Shown here: piece by piece, positions 19,089 through 28,527 of the stretch
Position numbering within the stretch: the first letter of the stretch is position 1
Layout of the letters: every line of letters starts with the position of its first letter
DNA from: JAHEKD01 sp965215945
GTDB taxonomy: Bacteria; Pseudomonadota; Gammaproteobacteria; Arenicellales; JAHEKD01
Direction: 5' to 3'
DNA length: 64,000 bases
NCBI GenBank assembly: GCA_965215945.1
Contig: CBDCFC010000014.1
Location: forward strand, 124,001 to 188,000
Program-made: the position numbers and the translations under genes
The notes under the pieces: model-generated
Database searches by the model: none
What the model saw: only the letters and a program-made list of their open reading frames with translations
Told to the model about the DNA's origin: nothing

Positions 19089-19105
19089 TGCACTATTATA
19101 GTGCA
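19089..19105 (-). promoter_or_regulatory. NtrC operator overlapping a possible ntrB promoter
   Basis: The 17-base perfect palindrome TGCACTATAATAGTGCA has the half-sites and spacing of the NtrC consensus (TGCACC-N5-GGTGCA). On the minus strand it contains TATAAT six bases before the ntrB ATG, so it could both supply a -10 box and allow repression by NtrC, as at E. coli glnLp. Confidence 0.65.
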
Positions 19106-19130
19106 AACGCCCTGTGACTCAGGGCGTTTG
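19104..19130 (-). terminator. glnA-ntrB intergenic hairpin (partial terminator)
   Basis: An 11-bp perfect stem (CAAACGCCCTG / CAGGGCGTTTG) with a 5-base loop lies between glnA and ntrB. No U-run follows it on the minus strand, so it would act as an attenuator or mRNA-end stabiliser that lowers ntrBC expression relative to glnA, rather than as a full terminator. Confidence 0.6.
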
Positions 19131-19149
19131 TGCGAAATAACGGTAATTA

Positions 19150-20562
19150 TTACAGACTATAGTAAAGATCAAACTCGATCGGATGTGTCGTCATTCTGAA
19201 TCGACTTACTTCCTCCATTTTAAGCTCAACATAGGCATCAATCAGGTCGTCACTGAATACACCACCGGCTTTAAGAAAATCCCGGTCGTTATCTAAAGCT
19301 TCCAAAGCTTGATCAAGTGAATGGCAAACCGTAGGAATATCTTTGGCTTCTTCCGGTGGCAGATCATAAAGATCTTTATCCAGAGGGTCACCGGGATGAA
19401 TCTTGTTTTGAATGCCGTCTAGGCCTGCAAGCATCATTGCGGAAAAAGCTAAATATGGATTGGCCATTGGGTCTGGAAAACGAATCTCAATGCGGCGGGC
19501 TTTTGGGTTGGCTACGTGCGGAATTCGGCAGGATGCAGACCGGTTACGTGCCGAATAAGCCAACATGACAGGTGCTTCAAAACCCGGGACTAAACGCTTG
19601 TAGCTGTTTGTAGCGGGATTAGTGAACGCATTCAAAGCTCGGGCGTGCTTAAAAATGCCACCGACGTAATAAAGTGCCATTTCGCTCAAACCGCCATATT
19701 CATCGCCAGCAAATAGTGCTTTACCCTCAGCATATAAAGACTGATGAACGTGCATACCACTACCATTGTCCCCGACAACGGGTTTCGGCATAAAGGTTGC
19801 TGTCATGCCGTGAGCAGCTGCAACGTTGTGGACACAATATTTCTTGATTTGAACTTCATCAGCTTTTTTAACTAACGAATTGAATTTAGTTCCGATTTCA
19901 CATTGGCCTGCTGTACCAACCTCGTGGTGGTGTACTTCTACCTCAAGTCCCATATCCTGCATGGCCAATACCATAGCCGAGCGGACATCTTGTAATGAGT
20001 CCACGGGAGGAACCGGAAAATAACCACCTTTGATGCCTGGGCGGTGACCCATGTTGCCTTCTTCGTAATCACGGCCCGTATTCCAGGCACCTTCAAGGGA
20101 GTCTATTTGGTAATAATTTCCTTGTACATCATCACCCCAGCGCACATCGTCAAAAACGAAAAATTCGGGCTCAGGACCGAAAAAGGCACCGTCTGCAATA
20201 CCGGTTGATTTCAGATATGCTTCAGCGCGTTTAGCGATAGAACGTGGGTCACGCTCATAACCTTGCATGGTTGCCGGTTCGACAATGTCGCAGCGCACTA
20301 AAAGCGTTTTGTCCATAAAGAAAGGATCAAGCATTGCCGTGTCTTTATCTGGCATTAAAATCATGTCAGATTCATTAATTCCTTTCCAGCCGGCAATTGA
20401 CGAACCATCGAACATTTTTCCATCTTCAAAAAGATCTTCATCAACGGCACTAATTGGTAAAGTGACATGCTGTTCTTTACCCTTAGTATCAGTGAATCTT
20501 AGGTCAACGAATTTAACGCCTTCGTCTTTAACCATTTTTAAAATATCTGCAGTACTTGTCAT
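19150..20562 (-). CDS. glnA: Glutamine synthetase, type I
   Basis: A 470-residue dodecameric enzyme that makes glutamine from glutamate, ammonia and ATP. The N-terminal beta-grasp domain includes FDGSSIAGWKGI. The catalytic domain carries the metal/glutamate motifs FGPEPEFFVFD, EVEVHHHEVGTAGQCEI, MHVHQSL and NRSASCRIP. The adenylylation tyrosine lies in KDLYDLPPEE, so it is the GlnE-regulated class. Length equals that of enterobacterial GlnA. Upstream are a sigma-54 promoter and two NtrC-type sites; ntrB and ntrC follow on the same strand. Confidence 0.98.
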   Translation of the reverse strand: MTSTADILKMVKDEGVKFVDLRFTDTKGKEQHVTLPISAVDEDLFEDGKMFDGSSIAGWKGINESDMILMPDKDTAMLDPFFMDKTLLVRCDIVEPATMQGYERDPRSIAKRAEAYLKSTGIADGAFFGPEPEFFVFDDVRWGDDVQGNYYQIDSLEGAWNTGRDYEEGNMGHRPGIKGGYFPVPPVDSLQDVRSAMVLAMQDMGLEVEVHHHEVGTAGQCEIGTKFNSLVKKADEVQIKKYCVHNVAAAHGMTATFMPKPVVGDNGSGMHVHQSLYAEGKALFAGDEYGGLSEMALYYVGGIFKHARALNAFTNPATNSYKRLVPGFEAPVMLAYSARNRSASCRIPHVANPKARRIEIRFPDPMANPYLAFSAMMLAGLDGIQNKIHPGDPLDKDLYDLPPEEAKDIPTVCHSLDQALEALDNDRDFLKAGGVFSDDLIDAYVELKMEEVSRFRMTTHPIEFDLYYSL

Positions 20563-20610
20563 TTTTTTACTCCTAAATAACTTTATTCAGTCTTAGATAC
20601 AATAATTAAG

Positions 20611-20630
20611 CACGCAATTATTATGCCAAC
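20611..20630 (-). promoter_or_regulatory. Sigma-54 promoter of glnA
   Basis: Read on the minus strand, TTGGCATAATAATTGCG has GG and GC exactly 10 bases apart, matching the -24/-12 consensus (TGGCAC-N5-TTGCA). The predicted start near 20602 leaves a 40-base leader with the ribosome binding site AGGAG before the glnA ATG at 20562. Confidence 0.8.
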
Positions 20631-20692
20631 ATATAGTTCACTCAAAAAGCAGGGGTTTATGGGTAAGATATAGACTTTCCTTGTAAATAAGT

Positions 20693-20709
20693 TGCAAAAT
20701 AGTAGTGCA
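20693..20709. promoter_or_regulatory. NtrC-type enhancer site, proximal
   Basis: TGCAAAATAGTAGTGCA is a 17-base imperfect dyad of NtrC type centred about 100 bases upstream of the predicted glnA sigma-54 start, close to the enhancer position at E. coli glnAp2. Confidence 0.65.
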
Positions 20710-20720
20710 CTTTTCTATTT

Positions 20721-20737
20721 TGCACTAGTATTTGGCA
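20721..20737. promoter_or_regulatory. NtrC-type enhancer site, distal
   Basis: TGCACTAGTATTTGGCA is a weaker 17-base NtrC-like dyad, 28 bases from the proximal site and about 127 bases upstream of the predicted start. A pair of sites at this distance is the usual enhancer arrangement for glnA. Confidence 0.5.
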
Positions 20738-20809
20738 CTAATTAAACAATAAACAATATTATCAACCCTTAACTGTTATGCGATACGATGATAAATGCGC
20801 ACGGTTGTG

Positions 20810-21480
20810 GAAACGAGTTTAAATGGCCCTGTGTTATATCGCGATACTTTTAGATCTTGCCTTCGTTAGACCGATAGAGATACCCATAGAGGCTTCGTTC
20901 CAGGCCAATCAGGCACTGGTATCTCATATTACTCTGAACTGTCCGTCTGCCTCTTAAGTTGGTAAGAAACGAGTTGAAACGGGCACTGGAAACTATTCGA
21001 AGTCAGGCAATTTGCTGATTTACTCGATTTGTTTCACCGGGAAGCGGAATAACGAAGTTTATGATAAATGAATGACCTATACACTCTTGACTCTTACTGA
21101 AAAGGGGATGCGTTAATTTCCACCATCCTTTACAGATCTTCACTTCGTTAAATGGTATGACAGTGTTGAGAACTTCTCCGTTTTGTATTTGTCTGGGCCT
21201 GACAGATGAAGGGCTTCTGTCAGGCTGTACTTCAGCTTACATTCTGAATAACAGACACGGCCTCTGATACTACTGAATCGTTAGAGAAGCTTGGTCATGG
21301 TTTAACGTCATTTTAGAACGGTTAAGGGCGTTGCTTTTGTCAATGCCACTGGCCTTTCTTATTACTCCGCTCTGTCCGTCTGCCTCTTAAGTTGGTAAGA
21401 AACGAGTTGAAACGGACAGGTGTTCATTCCACTGCTCCCTCACACCTTTACTTAGTTGAACGGTATAACAGCGTTGAGAT
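20810..21480. repeat. Degenerate repeat field between glnA and the C25 peptidase gene
   Basis: This 0.8-kb stretch has no credible gene. A 44-base block is exactly repeated at 20939-20982 and 21372-21415. Its end, GAAACGAGTTGAAACGG, recurs in a third, imperfect copy at 20810-20826. Each copy is followed at variable distance by a second shared block (about 20852-20869, 21134-21171 and 21446-21480; core AGATCTTCACTTCGTTA and GACAGTGTTGAGA). A 9-bp hairpin (CCTGACAGA / TCTGTCAGG) lies near 21206-21232. The pattern looks like a triplicated, decayed unit of unknown role. Confidence 0.6.
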
Positions 21481-21573
21481 ATTCCGATTAAAGGTGTTCA
21501 GACCTGCCAGGATAGTGACTCCAATCAGGCCCATTTCAGCGTACTGTTTGAATCAGTGGTAGGGTATCTGAGA

Positions 21574-24500
21574 TTATGGTGAACTTAGAGAAACCGTTGG
21601 ATCCCCCAGTATCGCCCAGTTAATGTCAACATTAGGGTTGTTTTGCGCCGCCTTCGCCGCCTTCACCGCCTCACCAAGCGTACTGCCTTCATTCACCGCA
21701 CTATTCAGTATCGAGGTCCCCATCTGAATGTTCTCACCGTGATTCGATAATAACATCGCCCCAGTGATCGTCATCGCATTACCCGTAAACAACAATTGAT
21801 GCGCTAAACTGTTCACCGCCGCCCCTTCATACCACGTCACATAACAACTCATCGGCACCCATAACTCCGAGCCCACCGCATCCACCAACCCACTCACATC
21901 ACTGGACTTGAATAAATTGTAATTCGATAATTGACCCGTGCTCGCATGACCGTTATACAACACAATGTCCGGTGACGGTGCGCCAGACGTACCACTTAAC
22001 TCACCAATAATCTCACCTTTCGCCTGACCAATCGCCTGCGGCAACGCCTGCGCCCTCGCCTCGGCCTGCGTTAATGTCGGATCCGAGGCCATCAACGCAT
22101 CAACAAGATCAGCTAAAATCGTATCTACATACACTCGGCTTTGATCATAAAATCCCCCGAATACTTGGGCAATACCGTCTAACGCACCACCAAAATCAAT
22201 CCCTTCACCCGCCATCGTGTGCTCTGCTATCAATAACGACTCACTACTCGTGTGAGTGGGTGTGCCCCACGCCATACTCTTGTCTACTATCGCCTGTACA
22301 TCATCCATCGTCCGCACCGGCCATCGACCAATACTCGCAAATAATCCTCCCGCCTCATCCTGCACATACGGCACATCACTCACCGTATACTGCGAATGAT
22401 TACTCTCCCCATAATGCCCCGGGATGAACGTCACCGCACCCGTACCCAGCTTATCCGTATGGTCATACGTACTGCCCCCGACAACCAATACATAGTCTAA
22501 CTGCCCGTAGGCTGCCTTCACCGCCGAGATATACCTCGTCAATCCAGCCGGACCTGACTGACCACCGCCAAAACTATCCTCTATTTCCAGATAGTTGATC
22601 ACCGATACACCATACCCCTCGCCTTGCTTATGCAATACATACGCATCAAGCGCCGACCCTAAAAAGCTCGGATGACTAATCAATAGGTAATTACTGCCTC
22701 CCGCCTGCGCCACTAATTCACCCTGACTGACAATGCTCTTCTCAACCAACCCCTCTACACGCAATGCCTGATTACGCGAGCCCACCCAGTACTTCAGCGT
22801 ACTGCCGCCTGCACCCAGTGAATCAACGCCCGCCAACGCCGCAAACCGCACCGTGCGTACCTGCTCTCCGTCTGCATTCGTCGATTTCGGCGCATTCTCC
22901 GGGATAAGCCGCACTAAATTCGACCCATCCGTAGCAAACACCCACGGATAACCCTTGTTCGGCACCTCTACCTCGTACCCTAACTCACCATCATTGGGCG
23001 CCGTAAATATCAAATAATTATCCCCCGCCTTCGATACATACGGGCGCGCATAACGCAATCCCATCGAATCTAAATGCACCTCACTAAACGCATAACCCGA
23101 CCCCACACTGAATAACCCCCCAACCACCGCCTCACCGTCGGTCACCGTCAACGGCGTCCCCGACGGAATCTCTAACAATACCTCCCATAACCCCGAACCC
23201 GATGAACTCGCCCTCGACGCTAAATACAAGACCCCATTCTCACCCGCCGGACTTAAGACCACACCCTGCACTTCATGTTCATCACCAACCCCCCCTAAAG
23301 CACTGCTCTTGCCTAACCCTAAGGCAATGTGCTTCGGCTCACTCGACAAGGCATCCGCCTCAATCGGCACCGATAAGCCGTATAAGCGCGGCTTACCCGG
23401 CTCACTCACTAATACCTGCGTCACCCACGGGTCATCCGCTGAACTGCTAAATAAATATATATTGTCCTGTTCAACCGCACTTGTCTCTACATAATGCGCA
23501 CTAAATCCACTACTCACCCCTTGTTTACCCTGCTTGGGCGCATTTAACGCTCGATAACGATCTAATACCAACCGATACACACTCGATTCGGTATAAATCC
23601 CCGCCGTTTCATCCGGCCCTTGGCCGTAAAAATACACCTCGCCCTTACTCCCAAACGTCTTGCCGCTCTTCACATAACGCACCACCGCATCACCGGCACT
23701 ATCAATAATCGCTATATCACGTTTTAACGCCCCGCTTAAATCCATCCCCGCCGCACTTAACTCACTGCTCGTCAGCCGGTATAAGCCGTCTTCACGCACC
23801 CTAAACTCAATCACCGTCTGCGTCGAACTCGCCGCACTTTGAACCGCACCGGCTTCAGACACCGCTACCTTACGGTACCCATGCACCCGGTCTTTCACAT
23901 ACCCCTGCGCTAACATACTCGCATCTAACTCAGCACGCACCGCATCCCAGGCAATCGGCTCTAATTGCCCTAATTCACCGTAGCTTTCACCTAACTCAAA
24001 CGGCCCGTAATAATGCTCAGAACCATCACTATCCACACTCGATAGCCCCACGCTCACTAACTGATCAATCGAATTCGGCACCTTCACCCGCTTGGCATAA
24101 CTCTGCGGCTCTACCGCATTGCCGCTACCGGATTTTATCAGCCAGTTGTGTAATTTCGCCCACTCACCATCCGCACCATCCAGGCCCCACAGTTGAAAAC
24201 CGACATTAAATAACTCACTACTTGTGCTCCAGGTAACATCAACTTTATTGTCAACTCGTTCGCTGGAAAAATGACTTAACGTGACGGGAGTAACAGTAAA
24301 ATTAATTGAATCCGCGGTATCGGAACAATTAACTTCGGGTGTATCAGGAGGAGCAGAGCCATTGCTATCATTTGATCGGCAATATCCTTCATAATATGCG
24401 TTGATTGTGATTGCATCACCTTGCGTTCCAGCAACGGTGAAAGTACGGGTACGGGTTTTACTTTGTCCAGAAGTAAAGCGGCCAAGCTGACTTAAATTAA

Positions 24501-24762
24501 AAACCTGGTTTACTGCACCTGAAACGATAATATTGCCTGATCCTGGGGCAAAATTACCCATTCGACAAGGACGGCCTGGAAGTGGATCAAGGCAGGTTAT
24601 GGTAAAAGTGATTGTTACAATATCTCCCGGATCTGTGCCGCCACTTGCGGAAATACTGACATCAATTCCTTGTATCTGAGCTACTGCGAATCTGGGTGTG
24701 AATTGAAAGACTATTAGCAGTAATACTATGAGTAAATAGTATATAAATTTAAAATTTGCCAT
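21574..24762 (-). CDS. Secreted gingipain-like cysteine peptidase (family C25)
   Basis: A 1062-residue exported protein. A signal peptide with a long hydrophobic core (YYLLIVLLLIVFQF, then VAQ) is followed by a beta-rich domain of about 150 residues with paired cysteines, a fibronectin-like segment (VTLSHFSSERVDNKVDVTWST) and a long beta-rich central region. The C-terminal C25 domain has YVLVVGGSTYDH, catalytic His939 in YNGHAST and Cys973 in PMSCYVTWYEG, 34 residues apart as in gingipains, and ends AILGDPTVSLSSP. There is no type IX secretion tail. Codons for residues from about 185 onward are richer in GC than the N-terminal part and the flanks. It is likely an extracellular or surface protease. 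The peptidase family is well supported; the substrate is unknown. Confidence 0.85.
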   Translation of the reverse strand: MANFKFIYYLLIVLLLIVFQFTPRFAVAQIQGIDVSISASGGTDPGDIVTITFTITCLDPLPGRPCRMGNFAPGSGNIIVSGAVNQVFNLSQLGRFTSGQSKTRTRTFTVAGTQGDAITINAYYEGYCRSNDSNGSAPPDTPEVNCSDTADSINFTVTPVTLSHFSSERVDNKVDVTWSTSSELFNVGFQLWGLDGADGEWAKLHNWLIKSGSGNAVEPQSYAKRVKVPNSIDQLVSVGLSSVDSDGSEHYYGPFELGESYGELGQLEPIAWDAVRAELDASMLAQGYVKDRVHGYRKVAVSEAGAVQSAASSTQTVIEFRVREDGLYRLTSSELSAAGMDLSGALKRDIAIIDSAGDAVVRYVKSGKTFGSKGEVYFYGQGPDETAGIYTESSVYRLVLDRYRALNAPKQGKQGVSSGFSAHYVETSAVEQDNIYLFSSSADDPWVTQVLVSEPGKPRLYGLSVPIEADALSSEPKHIALGLGKSSALGGVGDEHEVQGVVLSPAGENGVLYLASRASSSGSGLWEVLLEIPSGTPLTVTDGEAVVGGLFSVGSGYAFSEVHLDSMGLRYARPYVSKAGDNYLIFTAPNDGELGYEVEVPNKGYPWVFATDGSNLVRLIPENAPKSTNADGEQVRTVRFAALAGVDSLGAGGSTLKYWVGSRNQALRVEGLVEKSIVSQGELVAQAGGSNYLLISHPSFLGSALDAYVLHKQGEGYGVSVINYLEIEDSFGGGQSGPAGLTRYISAVKAAYGQLDYVLVVGGSTYDHTDKLGTGAVTFIPGHYGESNHSQYTVSDVPYVQDEAGGLFASIGRWPVRTMDDVQAIVDKSMAWGTPTHTSSESLLIAEHTMAGEGIDFGGALDGIAQVFGGFYDQSRVYVDTILADLVDALMASDPTLTQAEARAQALPQAIGQAKGEIIGELSGTSGAPSPDIVLYNGHASTGQLSNYNLFKSSDVSGLVDAVGSELWVPMSCYVTWYEGAAVNSLAHQLLFTGNAMTITGAMLLSNHGENIQMGTSILNSAVNEGSTLGEAVKAAKAAQNNPNVDINWAILGDPTVSLSSP

Positions 24763-24981
24763 TTTAAAAAAGATAATTCAAGCTATTAATAATCGAAGCA
24801 AAAGGTAGAAAGTAGAATTGGGCAGCAAGATATTACCATATGCAATTAACCGATTACTAAAAATTAACGATTGCTAACAAATCTAGTTGATGATGCTTTT
24901 TATTTTTATAGTTAATACATAAATAAAACATGTTTAACCTATGACGTTATAATTCGCCTGTAATACAGGATTAGAAATACA

Positions 24982-25870
24982 GTGAATTTTCAGAGCATCA
25001 TTTTTGAGTTAAACCAGTATTGGGCTGAGCAGGGCTGTGTAGTGATGCAACCCTACGATATGGAAGTGGGGGCGGGTACGTTTCATACTGCGACATTTCT
25101 GGCAGCGGTAGGGCCGGAGCCGATTTCTACCGCTTATGTGCAACCGTCCAGACGCCCTACGGATGGCCGTTATGGCAATAATCCAAATCGTTCACAGCGT
25201 TACTTTCAATATCAAGTGATTGTTAAACCGTCACCCGATGATTTTCAGGAACTTTATTTGGGTTCACTAAAACGTCTTGGCATCGATTTTCTTAAAGATG
25301 ATGTGCGTTTTGTTGAAGACGACTGGGAATCGCCGACTTTAGGGGCCTGGGGGCTTGGTTGGGAGGTCTGGTTAAATGGTATGGAGATCAGTCAGTTTAC
25401 TTATTTTCAGCAGGTAGGTGGTCTGGATTGCCGACCGGTTACAGGTGAAATTACCTATGGCCTTGAACGTCTAGCCATGTATATCCAGGGTGTTAACAGT
25501 ATGTATGACCTGCGCTGGAATGACGACTACAGCTATGGCGATATTTATCATCAAAATGAAGTCGAAATGTCGAAATATAACTTTGAACTGGCCGATGTGG
25601 AAGCATTGTTTCGCCAATTTGATTTGTTCGAAACAACAAAGCCTGGCCTTATCCGAACAGGATTTGCCATTGCCCGGTTACGAAATGGTGCTCAAGGCCT
25701 CCCATGCTTTTAATATGTTAGATGCACGTCATGCGATTAGTGTGACCGAACGCGCACGCTATATCGGTCGGGTCAGGAATATGGCTAAAGCGGTTGCACA
25801 AAGCTATTATGACAGTCGGGAAAAATTGGGGTTTCCACGCGGGCAGTTAAAAGGGGATCTAAATGAATAA
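24982..25870 (+). CDS. glyQ: Glycyl-tRNA synthetase alpha subunit, frameshifted in this sequence
   Basis: This is the catalytic alpha subunit of heterotetrameric glycyl-tRNA synthetase. It starts at GTG 24982 (NFQSIIFELNQYWAEQGCVVMQPYDMEVGAGTFH in register with known GlyQ) and contains YVQPSRRPTDGRYG and TYFQQVGGL. The frame breaks near 25631: frame 1 ends at 25713 in unrelated sequence, while the family C-terminus (LPLPGYEMVLKASHAFNMLDARHAISVTERARYI) continues in frame 2 to TGA at 25868-25870. Removing one A from the AAA at 25631-25633 joins FDLFE to QQSLAL and restores a 295-residue protein of normal length. It overlaps glyS by 8 bases. The gene is expected to be functional and the extra base is probably an assembly error. 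Confidence 0.9.
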
Positions 25871-27938
25871 TGGGAAACCCTTTTTGGTTGAAATTGGTAC
25901 TGAAGAATTACCACCGAAAAGCCTTAAAAAATTGGCAACCACATTACAACAGGAATTAGTGGGCCAATTAACAAACCATAAGCTAATCGACGATTCTGCT
26001 CATACCAGGGTTTATGCTACACCGAGACGATTAGCTGTTTTTGTTGACCAAGTTGCTGAAAAACAAGCCGATCAACTGATTGAGCGAAAGGGGCCGGCGC
26101 TTAACCAAGCCTATGATGATCAAGGTCGGCCGACCCAGGCGGCCATCGGCTTTGCTAAATCAGTCGGTCTGGAAATTGATCAATTGCAAACACAGAAAAC
26201 GGACAAGGGCGAGTGGTTATATTGTCAAATCAATCAACCAGGGAATACTGCGCGGGAATTATTGCCAGCTTGTGTTGAGAATTCATTAAAAGCATTACCC
26301 ATTCCAAAGCGAATGCGCTGGGGTAATTCACAGGCCGAGTTTGTTCGACCGGTTAAATGGCTGGTTTTATTATTGGGTAGCGAAGTTATTGAAGCCGAAA
26401 TCCTTTCAGTAAAAGCAGATCGCTATACTCATGGACATCGTTTTCATGCGGTACGTAAGTTGCGTTTGAGAGATGCTGCGGAATACGAATCTTTGCTTGA
26501 GCAGGAAGGACTGGTGATTGCGGATTTCGATAAACGCAGACAACAAATTCTTGAGGACATTAACCGGCTTACAGCAGATAAAGAAGCTCTGGTACTTTTG
26601 GATGAGTCATTACTCAATGAAGTGACTGGATTGGTTGAATTGCCTATCGTTCTAATGGGGAATATTGATCAGGCATTTATGGAGTTACCTCAGGAAGTTT
26701 TGATTTCCTCCATGCAGGATCATCAAAAATATTTTGCTATAGCCGATCAAAATGGCATTATGCTGCCACATTTTATTATGGTGAGTAACATTCGCAGCAA
26801 AGATGAGAATAGTGTTATCGCTGGCAATGAAAAAGTTTTGCGGGCTCGCTTATCAGATGCTCAGTTTTTCTGGAATACAGACCGAAAGACAGCGTTAATA
26901 GATCGTAAGCCGATGTTAGCTAATGTTTTGTTTCAGCAAAAACTTGGGTCACTTGCAGATAAATCTGATCGAGTGAGCAAGTTGGCCGGTGAATTAGCTG
27001 GAGTTTTTGGCCTGGATAACAAGGAGATAGTACGGGCTGCAGAATTGAGTAAGCTCGATCTGGTCACTGATATGGTGGGAGAATTTCCTGAATTGCAAGG
27101 TGTAATGGGGAAATATTACGCGATCCATGATGGCGAACCCGAAACCATAGCGCAGGCAATCGAACAGCATTATTGGCCCAGATTCGCCGGTGATCAGATT
27201 CCAACTGACGATATTGGAAAAGTCTTGGCGATTGCTGATAAGTTGGATACGATTTGTGGACTGTTCGCTATTGGACAGGCGCCGACCGGTGATAGCGATC
27301 CATTTGCGTTGAGGCGTTGTGCCTTGGGAATTTTAAGAATTTTGATCGAAGGGGAGTTGGATTTAGATTTGAACAAGGCTATTTCTGCAGCGCTTGCCGG
27401 ATTTGGAAGTTTAGACATCAATCAAGACACTGGTGAAGCGATTTATAATTTTATTTTCGAACGTTTAAAGACACTTTACCAGTCCAAAGGTTTTGATACT
27501 CGCTTGTATCAGGCTGTTATGGAAGTCAGGCCGGCGAGCCCGCTGGACTTTGATCAACGTTTGAAAGCGGTTGCACAATTTGCGGAGCTAGACTCTGCGG
27601 AGAGTCTGATTGAAGCTAATAAGCGAATAACTAATATTCTACAAAAGGCAGACTTTAAAACGGCTGATGTAGACATAGAAATATTAGAAGAAGCCGAAGA
27701 AAAAACTTTGTTCAAGCAGTTAGAGCAAATTACTAACAAAGTATCGTCGTTGTTAAAAAATAATCATTATTCTGATTTGCTAGTGCTATTGGCCGAACTC
27801 AAACAACCGATTGACGACTTTTTTGACCATGTAATGGTCATGGATGAAGATTTGGCTAAACGCCAAAATCGAATTGCATTGTTAAATCGGGTTCGCCAAT
27901 TATTTCATCAAGTGGCAGATGTCTCATTTTTGAAATGA
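25863..27938 (+). CDS. glyS: Glycyl-tRNA synthetase beta subunit
   Basis: A 691-residue tRNA-recognition subunit of the alpha2beta2 glycyl-tRNA synthetase. FLVEIGTEELPPKSLKKLA at the N-terminus, SSMQDHQKYFAI, RPASPLDFDQRLKAV and the C-terminal anticodon-binding region (FFDHVMVMDEDLAKRQNRIALL) are characteristic. It starts inside the 3' end of glyQ, and its stop overlaps the gmhB ATG (ATGA), so the three genes form one translationally coupled unit. Confidence 0.97.
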   Translation: MNNGKPFLVEIGTEELPPKSLKKLATTLQQELVGQLTNHKLIDDSAHTRVYATPRRLAVFVDQVAEKQADQLIERKGPALNQAYDDQGRPTQAAIGFAKSVGLEIDQLQTQKTDKGEWLYCQINQPGNTARELLPACVENSLKALPIPKRMRWGNSQAEFVRPVKWLVLLLGSEVIEAEILSVKADRYTHGHRFHAVRKLRLRDAAEYESLLEQEGLVIADFDKRRQQILEDINRLTADKEALVLLDESLLNEVTGLVELPIVLMGNIDQAFMELPQEVLISSMQDHQKYFAIADQNGIMLPHFIMVSNIRSKDENSVIAGNEKVLRARLSDAQFFWNTDRKTALIDRKPMLANVLFQQKLGSLADKSDRVSKLAGELAGVFGLDNKEIVRAAELSKLDLVTDMVGEFPELQGVMGKYYAIHDGEPETIAQAIEQHYWPRFAGDQIPTDDIGKVLAIADKLDTICGLFAIGQAPTGDSDPFALRRCALGILRILIEGELDLDLNKAISAALAGFGSLDINQDTGEAIYNFIFERLKTLYQSKGFDTRLYQAVMEVRPASPLDFDQRLKAVAQFAELDSAESLIEANKRITNILQKADFKTADVDIEILEEAEEKTLFKQLEQITNKVSSLLKNNHYSDLLVLLAELKQPIDDFFDHVMVMDEDLAKRQNRIALLNRVRQLFHQVADVSFLK

Positions 27939-28489
27939 AGTTTAATCCCGATGAGTTATCCGCGATCATTCTGGACAGAGACGGCGTTATTAATGTCGAA
28001 ACCGGTTACTATGTCAAATCCGTTGATGAATGGCAGTTTTTACCCGGGAGTGCTGAGGCCATTGCCCGCTTGTCACAAGCGGGTTATCGGTTATTCGTAG
28101 CGACTAATCAGGCAGGAATTGCCAGAGGTTTATACACAGAACAAGTCTTGAGCAATATTCACCAGTTAATGCTTGATGGAGTGGCCATGGCGGGTGGAAA
28201 AATTGAGGCGATTCATTACTGTCCACATAAAGATGAAGATATGTGCGATTGCCGTAAACCAAAACCAGGTCTATTAAAACAAATTGAACGGCAACATCAG
28301 GTGAATTTATCGACAGCTGTCATGGTCGGTGATAGCGTACGTGATTTGCAGGCGGCCTTAAGTGCAGGCAGTTTTGCGGTGATGATCAGTCAGGACGAAC
28401 CGCAGCTAGACGAATTTTTTGGAGAGATGGCAAAACAGATTTCTGTTTACCCGGATTTAACCGCTTTTGCGGATGCTTTGCTGAAATAA
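27935..28489 (+). CDS. gmhB: D-glycero-beta-D-manno-heptose 1,7-bisphosphate 7-phosphatase
   Basis: A 184-residue HAD-family phosphatase in the ADP-heptose pathway that feeds WaaC and WaaF. The catalytic motif LDRDGVIN has Asp14 and Asp16. FVATNQAGIARG, the zinc-binding Cys/His cluster in YCPHKDEDMCDCRKPKPG, and MVGDSVRDLQAA follow. The Cys cluster separates GmhB from histidinol phosphatase. It overlaps glyS by 4 bases; glyQS-gmhB-plsC order is common in gammaproteobacteria, and here plsC lies 3 kb downstream. Confidence 0.93.
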   Translation: MKFNPDELSAIILDRDGVINVETGYYVKSVDEWQFLPGSAEAIARLSQAGYRLFVATNQAGIARGLYTEQVLSNIHQLMLDGVAMAGGKIEAIHYCPHKDEDMCDCRKPKPGLLKQIERQHQVNLSTAVMVGDSVRDLQAALSAGSFAVMISQDEPQLDEFFGEMAKQISVYPDLTAFADALLK

Positions 28490-28527
28490 CCGCTTATGTT
28501 GCATTTAACTAGGCTAGGAGATAAATA

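Noticed and set aside
21200..21235. Hairpin as terminator of the C25 gene
   Set aside because: The stem is good, but no U-run follows on either strand and it is over 300 bases from the stop codon.
25625..25640. Programmed +1 frameshift in glyQ
   Set aside because: No slippery stop context of the prfB type, and the same kind of single-base break occurs in aspS, HAD-UbiA and the nitrilase, which points to sequence error.
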